A DNA stretch of 64,000 bases from Pseudisothecium myosuroides (taxonomy: Eukaryota > Streptophyta > Bryopsida > Hypnales > Lembophyllaceae). The notes under the pieces are model-generated. The model worked only from the letters and a program-made list of their open reading frames with translations. It had not been told where the DNA came from and made no database searches. The stretch spans positions 37,849,724-37,913,723 of the forward strand of contig OX637287.1 of NCBI GenBank assembly GCA_951799445.1. The letters are read 5' to 3'. Position 1 is the stretch's first letter, and every line of letters starts with the position of its first letter. This document shows, piece after piece, positions 1-11,156 of this stretch. The position numbers and the translations under genes are program-made.

Positions 1-1284
1 GGGGCTTCGTTGGCTAAGAATCAGAATCTTCATATAATTTCGCTCTTGCTCATTACACGCATCCACACGCCGCTCTGTCTCGTTAAGATGTCGCCGCAAC
101 ACGGACCCGAGCGCCACGCACTCTTCTCGCAACATGCTCAGAAAGAGCTCGTTATCCCGGCCGGAGTACGCAGTGCCCGACCTCAGCAACCTTGACACCG
201 TCCCCCGGTGGAGCCGCAGCACCCACACATCCAGGGAACTCAAATGCTCATCAACATACCCCAGCAGATGCTTCGACTTGTTCGAGTTCAATTCCTCGTT
301 CGCATAAGCATAGCAGCGAATAAGGTAATTGAAAAATCTCTCCGGGGGATCACATTGTCGTGTGCAAATCTCACGAAGATACTCCTCCAACTTGCATTGC
401 CGATACGCCTGACGATCTTCGGAGGCGATGCTCTTGAGTTTTGGGTCATGGTCCCAGTCCAGCGGACTGCAACAGGGCTCATATTTCCGGCAATCCTCCT
501 CCTCCAAAAGCTCCTGATCGTTATCTTCAAAACTCTTGTAGGATTGCGTGCTACAAGATGCTGCGTCCCCGTCGACGCGGTTGAAAAGAATGTTAGGGTG
601 TTGTGCATGCGGCCGCAAGGACGACTTCGCTGGCGGACGGCGTCGCCCAGGATTGTACATGCCCTTCCACCAAATCGCGTTATCTCTTTCGTCGTACTTG
701 TCCACGACGCTGATCGGGCTGCCCATGTAGGAACTACCGTAAGGACCTCTGCCTACACTCTCCAACACCTTCTTCTGCATCGGAGCTGTCTTCTGTCTAC
801 TTGGAGGAGTATACTCCTCACTCCCGCCCAAATAACAACCCTGCTGCTGTGATCCTGCAGGCGAATGGCTCATTGCAGAACAATGAGGAGAAGTCCCCGT
901 ACTCTTCGTCCTAGGCGATAAGGCTCCAACGGAAGAAGACCCCACATCATCATTCACCTTCGGGCTCTTCAAGATCGATTTCGGCATTGTAATGTGGGGA
1001 GAACTTTGAGGCCTTTGGCTTTGCACGTTCTGAATCTCACATGATACGCCCTTCCTGAGCAGCGGTGAAACCCTAGGATGAGGTGAAACCCTAGAACTGG
1101 GATTCGGTCTTCTCCTGGGAGTATTGTTGCGCGAGGAGCCAGGGCTCTTGAGAATTGATCGCGGCGTCGTTCGCTGCGGGGGTGAGACGATCTTCTGCCT
1201 ACTCTTAGGCGGGATGTAGCCATCGGGTACGAAATGGTTATGTTTTCTTGGAGGGGCAGCACTCCGACCATAGATACTTATCAT
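1..1284 (-). CDS. Unrecognised protein, 3' end cut by window edge
   Basis: Reading the minus strand from an ATG at 1,284 there are 428 codons without a stop, running off the left edge, so the gene is incomplete and its stop is not visible. The first ~150 residues are basic and Ser/Pro-rich, with two SILKSP-type motifs (PRSILKSPG near residue 40, MPKSILKSPK near residue 100) and repeated RVSP; this looks disordered. The following part contains a charged stretch (DNDQELLEEED) and then a helical, Cys-containing region (LEEYLREICTRQCDPPERFF onward) rich in Leu and Arg that could be a folded domain. I do not recognise the family. The start is uncertain: a different minus frame is open immediately upstream (1,241-1,415) and reads like a short RNP-type domain, so the true 5' end may lie further right through an exon or a frameshift. 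Confidence 0.6.
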   Translation of the reverse strand, partial: MISIYGRSAAPPRKHNHFVPDGYIPPKSRQKIVSPPQRTTPRSILKSPGSSRNNTPRRRPNPSSRVSPHPRVSPLLRKGVSCEIQNVQSQRPQSSPHITMPKSILKSPKVNDDVGSSSVGALSPRTKSTGTSPHCSAMSHSPAGSQQQGCYLGGSEEYTPPSRQKTAPMQKKVLESVGRGPYGSSYMGSPISVVDKYDERDNAIWWKGMYNPGRRRPPAKSSLRPHAQHPNILFNRVDGDAASCSTQSYKSFEDNDQELLEEEDCRKYEPCCSPLDWDHDPKLKSIASEDRQAYRQCKLEEYLREICTRQCDPPERFFNYLIRCYAYANEELNSNKSKHLLGYVDEHLSSLDVWVLRLHRGTVSRLLRSGTAYSGRDNELFLSMLREECVALGSVLRRHLNETERRVDACNEQERNYMKILILSQRSP

Positions 1285-1849
1285 CTTTCTCCGTGAACAA
1301 CAACCCTGTTATCTCGCCACACTCGGCAAATGTGACAAATGCTTCCTCACTCGCGATGCCGGACATGTAAACACGAACCAGAATCCTCACGGAAAGATTT
1401 TGAACAGAACATGCTCATGAAACCATTACTTGTGCAACATGAAAGAACTGAATTGAATCTGCCCACCATGTGATTGTCTCCGGCTCTAAAAACAACAACC
1501 TGCTCTTGCATTGTTTCTTGCGCTAAGAAACAACCTGCTCTTGTTTCTTGCGCTAAGAAACAATCTGCTCTTGTTTCTGTAAATTGTCTGAAGAACTAAA
1601 AGTAATGCGCCAGTGAGCACGCAGTGGGCGTGAAGAAGCTGAAATGCTCCGAGCAGCTGCAGCGCTCACTGCGGGGGCGAAGACTAGATATCAAACGGCG
1701 CTGTCTGCATTCCTTCGGTAAGGAGCAAAGGTTGGATGAAATCATCCATTGACGATGAATAAAAAGGGATTTCATCTGAGTCCTCCGAAGTTTCATGTGA
1801 TTAACCAAGATATAGTGTTTTGACTTTGGTTGCATAAAGAATCAATACA
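1285..1849. other. Upstream region of the edge gene, no clear gene
   Basis: Contains a short open minus-strand segment (1,241-1,415) that may be an earlier exon of the edge gene, and a three-fold direct repeat of a ~30-base sequence ending TTGCGCTAAGAAACAA and close variants at about 1,490-1,580. Nothing else coding is convincing. Confidence 0.4.
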
Positions 1850-2075
1850 TTTTTCTTTCTTTTGAAACATATGACCTTTGAGGGCCACAGCTAGGACATA
1901 CCTAATACAACCATGGCAAACTATGGACCTAATCCTTGTCAAGAACAAGTGGAGGAACAAACCCTCTCCTTGTGCGCCAGCATGAAGAGCCCCCACGTGA
2001 GCAATGTCAACATGGGGAATTGAACCGGGAACCTAATGGATTCCATTGGAAGTCCCTACCATCAGGCCATCATCT
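1850..2075 (-). mobile_element. tRNA-derived SINE (copy 1)
   Basis: On the minus strand there is a Pol III internal promoter: an A-box-like TGGCCTGATGG at about 2,070-2,060 and a B box GGTTCAATTCC at about 2,027-2,017, with tRNA-like spacing. The sequence does not fold as a tRNA, and similar heads recur three more times in the window, so this is a SINE head rather than a tRNA gene. The body seems to run leftwards to about 1,850, but the 3' end is not exact. The head resembles the Au-type SINEs known in plants; that assignment is from memory of the consensus and is tentative. Confidence 0.55.
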
Positions 2076-3738
2076 AGGGTAATTAAGGTCATTTCGGACC
2101 GGAAACAATACACTTTGGCTAAGAGCATTCCATCAATTTTTGCCTATCCTCATCCCCATCTGGATGAAAAGGGAGCAAATATGGAGACAGGGAATACTCT
2201 TTTCCACCAATATTCTTCTTCTCACAAGTATACAAAGAAGTAATTTCAAGTTCCCTAAACTTATTCCCCTATATCAAATTAGGTCTATCTTTCCAAAATT
2301 TCTAGGAATACATAATCTTGGTGGGGATTCTTCCCTATCCGGATGAAATAGATCTGGATAGAAATAGGAAGCACCCTTGGTAGGAATGCTCTAAGTGAGG
2401 TATAAAATATTCAATAACATAAATTAATGAAATATACACTGCAAAGTTGCATGAAGCTATAAAGATGTACTTTCATGCATTCTTTTTTGTAGGCATTTTT
2501 ACATCCAAGTTTAGAATATTTCAAATATGTAGGGATGCATGTAATGAAAAAAATATAAAGTAGAACCTCTCTTAGTGCATACTATTTTAGTGCATAATAT
2601 GCAGTGAAAGAGGTCGTGATATTTATGAACAGTAGTTGGAGGCCCCATAGTGAGAGGCCACGTTAGCCAAACTACTGTTAAAAACCCCTCCAACTGCATA
2701 AACCTCTCTTAGTGCACAGTCCCGGCACTATGCACTAAAAGAGGTTCTATTGTATTCACATTTGATCTCACTATTAGAAATTTTCAAAAACTGTAGAGCT
2801 GAGAATTCACAACTAGAAACCAAGATTCATGCTCCTTCCTATCATAACAAAGGTCAAGAATTTTTTTGAACCACAAGCCTTTGAAAAAATGGCACCTCTG
2901 CAATCAATAGCCTTGTGCTTGCTTTTGCTTTTGAAATGAGGAAACCAAAGGAGGAGGTTAATGGCACTTGATTTACACTTGGATCAATTGATTGTATTGC
3001 ATTAGAAAACAAAAATTTTGCTACATTCATGAATACCAACATTAGCACTTTAGTGTCATACTCATCTACCACCTACTTTGCACTTCATAACCAATATAAT
3101 CGTATTGAACTTTTAATCTTTTGAAATGTAGGTGTAGCATCAAAGCAAGCATGTTGTGTATTTTTTTCTTATCAAATTTTCAAACAAAGGTTAGAAATGA
3201 CTTGAATACACATACTCACTATTTGCCTTGCCATCTTATTTTAGAGATGTGCAACTCAAAGTCAAATTTAGTGCACTCCAAAAGTGGTTCATTTTAGTTA
3301 TGTGCAAGTTATTGAGCTCCTACTTTCATTGACATTTAATTTGACATCAATATACACAACAAGAAAACAATGTTGCAATTGACTAACTATGTTCGAATTA
3401 ACAAAAAAATGTTCAAATTGATACTGTTCTTTTGTAGTGATAGCTCTAATAAGTGCATCTGACAAAAGTTAACCACAACAAAGATATCATAATCCAAGCA
3501 AGACATCTACAAATCAAATGTTATTGTCATTATTTCAAAGTTGTTTACAAAAAATATATAATGTTCAATTGTTGTTGCAAACATGTGTTGAATGTACTCC
3601 TTGACAAGTTTAAGTGATGATGTAAAAATTAACTCTAGAAACGCACCTCAACACCAATTGCAAGAATCACGCCCATAATCACAAGGTTTTCACCATTGTA
3701 AAATGAATGTAGACTTTTGCAAGCAACAATACCAACAT
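2076..3738. other. AT-rich intergenic DNA, no gene seen
   Basis: Only short open frames without recognisable domains. A small inverted pair is visible at about 2,562-2,745 (AGAACCTCTCTTAGTGCA on the left, its complement TGCACTAAAAGAGGTTCT on the right), so a short TIR element of ~185 bp probably sits there. Confidence 0.4.
2562..2747. repeat. Short TIR element (~185 bp)
   Basis: TAGAACCTCTCTTAGTGCA at the left is matched in reverse complement by TGCACTAAAAGAGGTTCTA at the right, near the end of the interval. An internal copy of the left motif (AACCTCTCTTAGTGCACAGT) lies close to the right end. No coding potential. Confidence 0.5.
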
Positions 3739-3952
3739 CAGGAAAGTACCCCCCTATTGCTTCAACACTGCTGCAATACTATTTTAGTCGCTACGCAGTA
3801 TAATACCCAAAACATACTATTGCAGTACTGCATCAATACTCTTTCAGTTAGGGATCTAACAAGTATTGTTGCAGTACTGCAATAGTATGTTTTGGGTATT
3901 ATACTGCGTAGCGACTGAAACAAAACTGCAACGGAGGGGGGCTTTTTCCCGA
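3739..3952. repeat. Foldback MITE with near-perfect ~60-bp arms
   Basis: The left arm (about 3,784-3,840) and right arm (about 3,863-3,920) are reverse complements over the stretch running from AGTCGCTACGCAGTATAATA through the CAGTACTGC core. The outer ends are more diverged (left GGAAAGTACCCCCCTATTGC, right complement GGGAAAAAGCCCCCCTCC). The element is about 213 bp with a short loop. Such structure is typical of a recently amplified foldback or MITE; a miRNA-like hairpin role is possible but there is no direct sign. Confidence 0.75.
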
Positions 3953-4576
3953 TGAAATCTTCAAAGAATTTAATATATCATGCTTCAAACTTCTTGCATG
4001 AACAAGCTAAAGAGAAAAGTCAATTATTACGAAGGAAGGAACGCCATTTGCTTCTTGCCCTTCTCTCAATTTGTTGCCATAGCATCTTCTAGCTTTGTGC
4101 ATGTTTGTAGAAGTGAGTATGTTCTACAATATACTCTCTTTTGACATGTTTCATAACACCTAAAAGTTGGTGTCTATGTTTCACAAAAAAACACTTCAAA
4201 ATTGCCATTTCTAGTGCGAACAGTAAAGATGAAAGTAAACTATTTTTTTTTATATTTAATTATAGGATCTTATAGTAGACTTGTATGAAAATGTGACAAA
4301 AAAAATTTAGACACTTTTGCTATATGGATTGTAAGATATTAAAGTTTGAAGTGGAAATAAATAAATTTTGCACTTGCTTGATTTGGCTTTCAAACTTTGG
4401 ATCCCCTGTACTCAAATTTTTTGCACTACAAAGTTCTGAGTTTTAAACCTTCATGATAAAAAATTGAGAAAGCTTAAGATTTTTTTTCTTAAAAATGATA
4501 TTTTTTATTTTAGAAGGATAATTTAAATCAATAATAGATAATTCTCAAATGGAATTGAAACATGTAAATCCTAACA
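3953..4576. other. AT-rich intergenic DNA, no gene seen
   Basis: No coding signal. The part around 4,200-4,500 resembles sequences near 7,700, 9,250 and 31,500 (shared phrases such as 'ggattg(t/g)aagatatta' and 'tcttgtactcca'-like), so it is probably a decayed member of a dispersed repeat family. Confidence 0.4.
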
Positions 4577-4862
4577 CATTAGAAGAAATTTGAGGCCTGC
4601 AAAGGGTTGTTTCAGGGCTGTTCCCGCAGTTGGGAACAGTCAGAACATTAAAATAATTTTTAAAAATAAATTAAAATATTATTAAAAATATTTAAAAATA
4701 TTATTATTAATTTTTTTTTGAAAAAAAATATTAATTTTTTTGAAATTTTTTTTTGACGTGGCACTCTTGTGACCACGTCAGATTACTGTTCCCAGGGCGT
4801 TCCTAGAGTTCCCAGGGCCTGATAATTCACAGTCTCTTGGAGGCCTCAAAATTCTTCTAATG
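4577..4862. mobile_element. MITE, CATTAGAAG family (copy A)
   Basis: Terminal inverted repeats CATTAGAAGAAATTTGAGGC (left) and its near complement at the right (GCCTCAAAATTCTTCTAATG). Inside are a hairpin-forming pair around GGGAACAG, an A/T homopolymer-rich centre, and a GACGTGGC..CCACGTCA pair. Two more elements with the same ends and inner layout occur at 36,172 and 43,453, which makes this a defined non-autonomous family. Target duplication is unclear; a TA dinucleotide inside CATTAG/CTAATG is the simplest reading. Confidence 0.75.
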
Positions 4863-6617
4863 GTGAGATTGTTGTAACAAGTAATCTACATCCTATGGTA
4901 TTTTTTGTAATGAAAAGGGATAAATATTCTCAATACCAATTTTTGATTCTCCTCAAGTTACTTTCAGTATCTTCACATGCACGTAGCCTTGAGTTAATTT
5001 AGCATATACCGTATAATGTACACAAATTCAACATTCAACAATCGTAGAATATGCAAGTATGCTAATAAAAAATAAATTACAATACCTTAAGTGATCAATA
5101 TGCAGTGGTTTTACAACTTCATGCAACTAGCATTTTATCAAGACATAAAAAATTCACAACCTTTAATTATATTTCAAACATGTTCAAAACAGAGTGTAAT
5201 TAGCAAAAATAACCACTTTCTTATAAAGACACAACCACTAGTCTTGTGCATTAATTAATATTATGATCATAGCGGAAATCCCCTACTAAAAAATTGTGAA
5301 TTATATTTCAATTGCTATACGTTTTGATGCATCATACTTAATTAAGCATGAATCAAACCTCATACTTCATAAATAATTAATATAATGTTCTACTTTACTA
5401 GTATAGTATAATTGAATTATCAAGAATGCCTAAATAGTACACGTTTATGCACATTTTTATAAATGAACCCAATACAAATATTTGAAGTTTGTCCCTTTGT
5501 TATGACCACCGCAGTAAGAATTTTTCCAAAGATGTGCACAAATGAGACCCACCTATTTGTGTATACAGAACCAATGCACATCCTTGGACCTCATACTTGT
5601 TTGAATTGGACATATATAACATTCATACAAACAAGATCCACTCTTGTAACTTGAAAGTTTAGACAATTAAATATATCATGAAGTTTTTAATTTAAAGTCA
5701 ATTACAATTGAATAATTAGGATGCAGTAAACTTGAGCTGAAAATGGTGTAAATATGATAATTAGAGTTCAATATGTATATATATTTTTGCAATCAACATG
5801 GTTTGGGATTGGAAATGAATATCAATGGAACATTTTAAATACATTTCTAGGAAATGGAATTAGGGCTAAAAAACAAATAAAATCCTTCTTCAATCAATAA
5901 TTTGGGAGGGACTCCTACAATATCTAATTTCAACTACAAATCTAAAATGATTCATATAATCAAATAAAAATTCAACAAAAGGCTATTAGATTGGCACCTG
6001 GCCTATTTGATTAGGACAACTTTGTTTGCAAAGCAAAGGCTACCTTTCATCTAACCTTGTGTGCCCGACTCCAATTTTTTTTCCTTGCCAGTAGAAAAAT
6101 GCAAATTTATTATCTACCAAGAATGGATCTCATTTGGTCTTGTGAACTTAACTCCAAGTTTTTTTCACAAAGAATATTGAAAGAATTTATTATTTGTTAA
6201 GAATGCCAAAATTTGAAAAACTTGAATTTGTATTTCAAACCAAAGAGCTTGATTTGATTATTGATTGATGAAAGGTCAAAAATACAAAATTAACCAAATA
6301 CAAATAGGGTCAAATTTCTATTGAAGTAAAATTTTGGAGTGGGTTTATAAGATCGGATGAGATCCATTACAAGAAATTTAAGGTCTGAAGATGGTTGTCA
6401 GTTGACTTAGTTCTTGGACAGCGAGGAACATTGTCTCAAAAAAACAAACCAAACCAAAATCAGCAAATTGTAGGGCCTGAATTGCAATAAACAATTTTAA
6501 TAAATAATTGAAAGATAAAATTTAAATGAATTTTTTTTTAAATTTTAATGTAAATCCAAAATTAATTTTTTCTGAAATATAATGTAGCACTATTAGTGCC
6601 ATATCATATTTTGGTTA

Positions 6618-6649
<32 letters not shown>

Positions 6650-7076
6650 GCGACATTTGAAGTCCCTTTCTATTTTAAGATTAAGAAAAGTTTAAAAAAT
6701 CCTTAAATTCACAAGAAGAGGGCAAAAGAAGTGGAATTGGATGATGGTACTCAATGGAGTGTAATTGCGATTAAAGTACTTAAGTACCAATATATGATAG
6801 ACCTTTAAAAACCTTAATAAAATCTATTTTTTTATTTCAAAATACGTGTCAAATAATTTATTAAGTTATGAAGAGAAAACAGTGAAAAATACCAAGTAGA
6901 TGTTCTTTTAGAATTTTGAAATAATTTACAATAAAAAAATTTAAACTAAAAAAAGATTGTCTAAAAAATCATCTAGTCGTTTGGAAAGTGAGTTTAAGTA
7001 TTCTCAATCCACAATTGGATCAAGGATTCTAGAACTCACCACATGGACGACGAGAGGTGTTTCAAGCACATCGAGG
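4863..7076. other. AT-rich intergenic DNA with an (AT)n tract
   Basis: No convincing coding frame. Holds a pure AT microsatellite at 6,622-6,649 and dispersed homopolymer runs. Nothing else recognised. Confidence 0.5.
6622..6649. repeat. (AT)n microsatellite
   Basis: About 14 uninterrupted TA dinucleotides. Confidence 0.95.
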
Positions 7077-7145
7077 GGATCGAACCCTAGTCTTCACGGT
7101 GGCATAGTTTGTTTTGAACCATGAGACCACCCAGGCGCTTCGCTG
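7020..7145 (-). mobile_element. tRNA-derived SINE head (copy 2)
   Basis: Minus strand: A-box-like TGGTCTCATGG at about 7,129-7,119 and a perfect B box GGGTTCGATCC at about 7,088-7,078. Same head layout as the copies at 1,850, 35,050 and 38,020. The body to the left is not delimited. Confidence 0.5.
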
Positions 7146-9154
7146 CAATTACCAAGATTTGCATGGTATTTATGCAACAAAAACTATTGCAAGTCCACAT
7201 CCCATAGTCCACGAGGGGTGCTGGCAAGCCGAGAGACCGTGAGGAGTGCGAAGGGGTGCTTGTAACGTAATAAATTTAAATTACTAAAAATTTGGAAGGT
7301 CTAGCCCTTTTGAACCTAAATGGTGAAACAACACCTTAGAATTTACTTTTAAACGCTTTGAGATAAAATTAAGATTCAATATAACTCTTCAAATCTTAAA
7401 ATAAGTGCCACATCATTAAAGAAAAAAATTGGATATCTACTTCTTGAACATTTTCCTATCTTCTATCCTCTCTCTATTTCCTAATCCAGTTTGCAATTGT
7501 TTTTCAATGTGAAGCAAGTGAAAGGGTGAAACAACTTCCTTCTATGCCTCTTGTAATCTTAAGTGAAAATTATAAAATAACCTAACCAACAATGCGATAG
7601 TTTACATTCTATTTGGACTAGTGATGAGAAAGTTATGTACAATCTTGTTTTTTGGGCAATCTAAGTAGTTCTTGAAAACAAACTTTTTGCCCAACTTTGA
7701 ATGCTAATATCTTCCAATCCGTATGGTCAAATTTGATGAAATTTTTACCATATGATTGTAGACAAGTGAAGTAATGAATGCAGCAGAGATGGCAGTTTTT
7801 AGTGGTTTTTGAAAAGAAATGGCCTAAGGACTATAAGGGGTAAAATAACACAATTCTAAAAGTAAAATTGAAAATACTTTTATCTTGAAATTGATATTTA
7901 AAATAAAATTATGTGAAACAATAATGAAAGGGACCTAACATGTGACTTTTTAGAAAATGTTTAATGAACTAACTTACAATCTCATGTGTGGACATACATG
8001 AATGAACTTCGAAGGTATTCTCCGTAAATCAACAACAAAGATTGTTGTATTTTGTACTAGCAATAATATATGGGGGGCATTGCCGCAATTTCTCTAAAGT
8101 TTGCAAAGTCCTAAATTTATATCAATTTAGCTTAATCCCTAAATGCCCAAGCCTTTTGAAGTGTGTTTTTCCTATAAAAAAAGAGCATGGGCTTATAGTT
8201 ATCCCTAATGAAGCTACTTTTCAAAATCTAACATAGATGTTTAAAGAGCTTGCTAATTACTAAGTATGAAATTTTGAGTATGAAATTGCATAGGAGTTGC
8301 GAGATTATAACAAGAGAAATATAATTATCTTTTTTTTTAGTATGATGCCCTTCCCCACAATGTTTGAGAAATTTGCATGTAAGAGTTTTTGGGGATAGGA
8401 GGTGACATTGAACCACTAACAATATTGTTAGCACACTAAAATACACTTTTGAAAATCTTAAGTTCAAATGAAGAGCTATCAAACTCATTACGCAATCCAC
8501 CATGCAATTGTTGAAATGCAATTTTTTTTATAAGTGAAATTTAAAAATAACTCTAAATAAACACTTAAGTGTTTAAATTTTCAATGTATATATGTTTGAA
8601 AATCCTAAGAACACTATACTATTTCCATTGGGATCATTTTCAAAGCAAATGGATATGTATATTTTTTTAGATCTCAAATAAGTGAGATTGGCAAACTTTG
8701 CTCAAAGTTGTGAAATCGGAATTAAAATTGGCAAGCTTTAGTCTTCACTAATGTTACATATATGTATTTGGGGACCTCTCAAAAATAAAATATTTACCAT
8801 TTTCAAAGATAAGAAAGTCTAACAAGTCATAATTTTTTTATCCATCCATCAATTTTATCTTGCTTGATGTATTTTAAAATTAACTAATGTCATTAAAACT
8901 TTACATTGTACATAATAGGTATAATTTTTGCAAAACATTGCTCTAACAAAATTTCATTAGTCTTGGCCATGTTTTTTGAGTAGTTCATCTTTACCCTCTT
9001 CTTATGTTTAGAATTTGTTTAATCATTGAAGGGTAATGAAGATGACTTGACTTTTAATTAAGGTAAATAGCCCCACATCAAATATTCTCTTCACTTAGGT
9101 GCATACCTTAAGTTACAAGGAGTGATCTCCCCGAGAAAGACCCAAGTTGGGCAT
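7146..9154. other. AT-rich intergenic repeat DNA, no gene seen
   Basis: Stretches near 7,650-7,860 share wording with 9,250-9,450 and 31,480-31,680 ('atcttccaatccg..', 'aaatggcagtttt..ggttttg', 'aggggttaa' ends), so this is a decayed copy of a dispersed non-coding repeat family. No protein domain recognised. Confidence 0.45.
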
Positions 9155-9733
9155 TTAACCCCTAAATCCCCAAGGCATTTTCTGGCTCCAAAACGACTGA
9201 AAACTACCATTTCTGTTGCGATCACTCCCTAAATCAAAAAAAACTTTTTTTTAGAATCTCACCGTAGGATCTTGTACTCCACTTGTCTTGAATCATGTGG
9301 TAAAAATTTCATGAAGTTTAACCATATGGATTGGAAGATATTAGCATTTGAAATTGGAGAAAGAAGTTTTTTTTTGAAGATGCTTAGATTGCTCGAAAAA
9401 CAAGATTGTCCATAACTTTCTCATTTTGAGTCCAAATAGAATGAATCAAAGCTTCAAATGTAGACACAAACATTATCTTCAAGGGGGAGAACAAATTTAA
9501 TTCAATTTAAAAAAATTTTTTTTTTTTGGCCCGGCGAACTGCTTTTTTGACTTTGAGTGGCATAACTTTTGCTCCCAGGCACCGATTGAAAAAAAATTAT
9601 AATTTTAGAAAGCTAATGTGATTCCCTATCTTCAAAAAAAGTTAAAAAAATCAGGTCAAAATTTGAGGTCACATGGGCCTACCTAAAATCCCAAGTGTCC
9701 CCCGAGGGGACTTTGGGGATTTAGGGGTTAACA
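9155..9733. repeat. Non-coding repeat with inverted ends
   Basis: TTTAACCCCTAAATCCCCAA near 9,156 is mirrored by TTGGGGATTTAGGGGTTAA ending near 9,731. The inside is non-coding and resembles the interior of the 30,643-31,711 TIR element, whose sub-terminal sequences also contain TTAACCCCTAAAGG. It is probably a related element whose true ends lie a little outside. Confidence 0.5.
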
Positions 9734-11080
9734 ATGCTTGATTTGAGAGAACAGTGGCATATCACCCAAACCCAAGGGGACTACTACAAGTAGATGATTG
9801 TTAAAAAAAAGGGAAGGTTGGAATAGTAGTAATATAATGCATTGCAATTTGTTTCGAGTAGAAAGATAGAGACATATTTGCAACTTAGGCTTTGGTGGTC
9901 ATAGCTCTATCGGCAGCAATAGATGTTGCCTATTGTCTATGCTCTTGTCAATTTCCTTTACGCTTCTTGTTGGAAGTGGCAAATTTGAATCTTTAAGCCA
10001 TTTGGCCTAACCATGAGAGTGGATCTCTTCATATACTTCTTGAAGAAAAGGATTACGATCAATCCATCTTAGAATTCTAACATTATTTTTGTAAAATAAA
10101 TGGCACCACTTCCATTGTTTTTTTTGTAGTCTATAGTAGGTGGACCTAGACCCTTTGCATCAAGGTTGTGAACATAGAAAATCCTCACATAGACAAACAA
10201 CAAGTTTTGCCATTTAATGCAGTGTGGCTCTTTGTATGTCAACAATTCATTTCAAAAATTCATTTAACAAATACTAGAATTGACGGAATGATTGTAGCAA
10301 GAGGTGCACAAAAGTTGGAAAACAGTGGGAGTGCCATGGCAATGGCAAATTCTCCTTTCATAAAGAACTAAAGATGGAAGAGCTATGAAACTTGCAATTT
10401 TCTTTGAAGTTTAGTAGACACCATTGCAGACAACTAATCTTCAAACCATGTTTAATTTTGATGTGCTTTCAGAGGATTGTGAAAGACCAATGATAATTTC
10501 ACAAACTATTTTTTTATTTGACAAATTTTAACAAACAAGGGCAATCTTTATCTAGGCATGTCTATTGTTCACTAGACCCTTCAGAATACTTATTTTGAAA
10601 ATGTTGGAACTCAACCTTGCAATGGTGGATATTTTGGAAAATGAATGTGTGATTTTTTCTTTCACCTTCCTTCCTAAACATGAGCTCGAATTCCTATTGG
10701 CCAAAAAAATTCTCGTCTTCAACCCAAAATGCTTTGAATTCTTGTCGTAAGTGATTGACTTTGAAAAATTGTAGAGGCCAGAGAATTAATCCGAATACAA
10801 AAAAAAGGGTGGATATGAAAAAAGACTTGTTCTATGATATGAAATTATTTTGGCAGGGGTCTAATTCAAAATATTCTGGTCCGGGCAGCCCTCTAAAAGG
10901 CGGGCAGCGAACAGAAAATGACTCTTCTGGCACTTTCAGTGTGAACTTCGGGAACGACTTTGGGAACGTTTCTACTGATATCGACGGTGCGGATCACAAG
11001 ATACAGATCCGATGGCGAAAAGGCTCGCGACGCCACCTTCTCTACCACTGTCGATGCCACTGAGCTCGTGCGACTCGTCG
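9734..11080. other. Intergenic region upstream of the bS6 gene
   Basis: AT-rich until about 10,850, then GC content rises towards the bS6 promoter. Short open frames here carry no recognisable domain. Confidence 0.45.
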
Positions 11081-11095
11081 CTAAACCCTAAACCC
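11081..11095 (+). promoter_or_regulatory. Telo-box motifs in bS6 promoter/5' leader
   Basis: CTAAACCCTAAACCCTGAGC lies about 70 bases before the ATG of the bS6 gene. AAACCCTA boxes are well known upstream of plant ribosomal-protein and other translation genes. Their place here fits a plant ribosomal-protein promoter. Confidence 0.65.
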
Positions 11096-11156
11096 TGAGC
11101 TCGGAAGGCCTTTGGGTCCGATTTGGGAAGCAGAAGCGAAGAATCGGTAGGTCGCC

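Noticed and set aside
208..852. A 214-codon plus-strand frame at the left edge
   Set aside because: The overlapping minus-strand frame is open for 428 codons with protein-like composition; the plus frame is its shadow.
2010..2071. tRNA gene on the minus strand
   Set aside because: A and B boxes are present but the cloverleaf arms do not pair, and similar heads recur, so a SINE is the better call.
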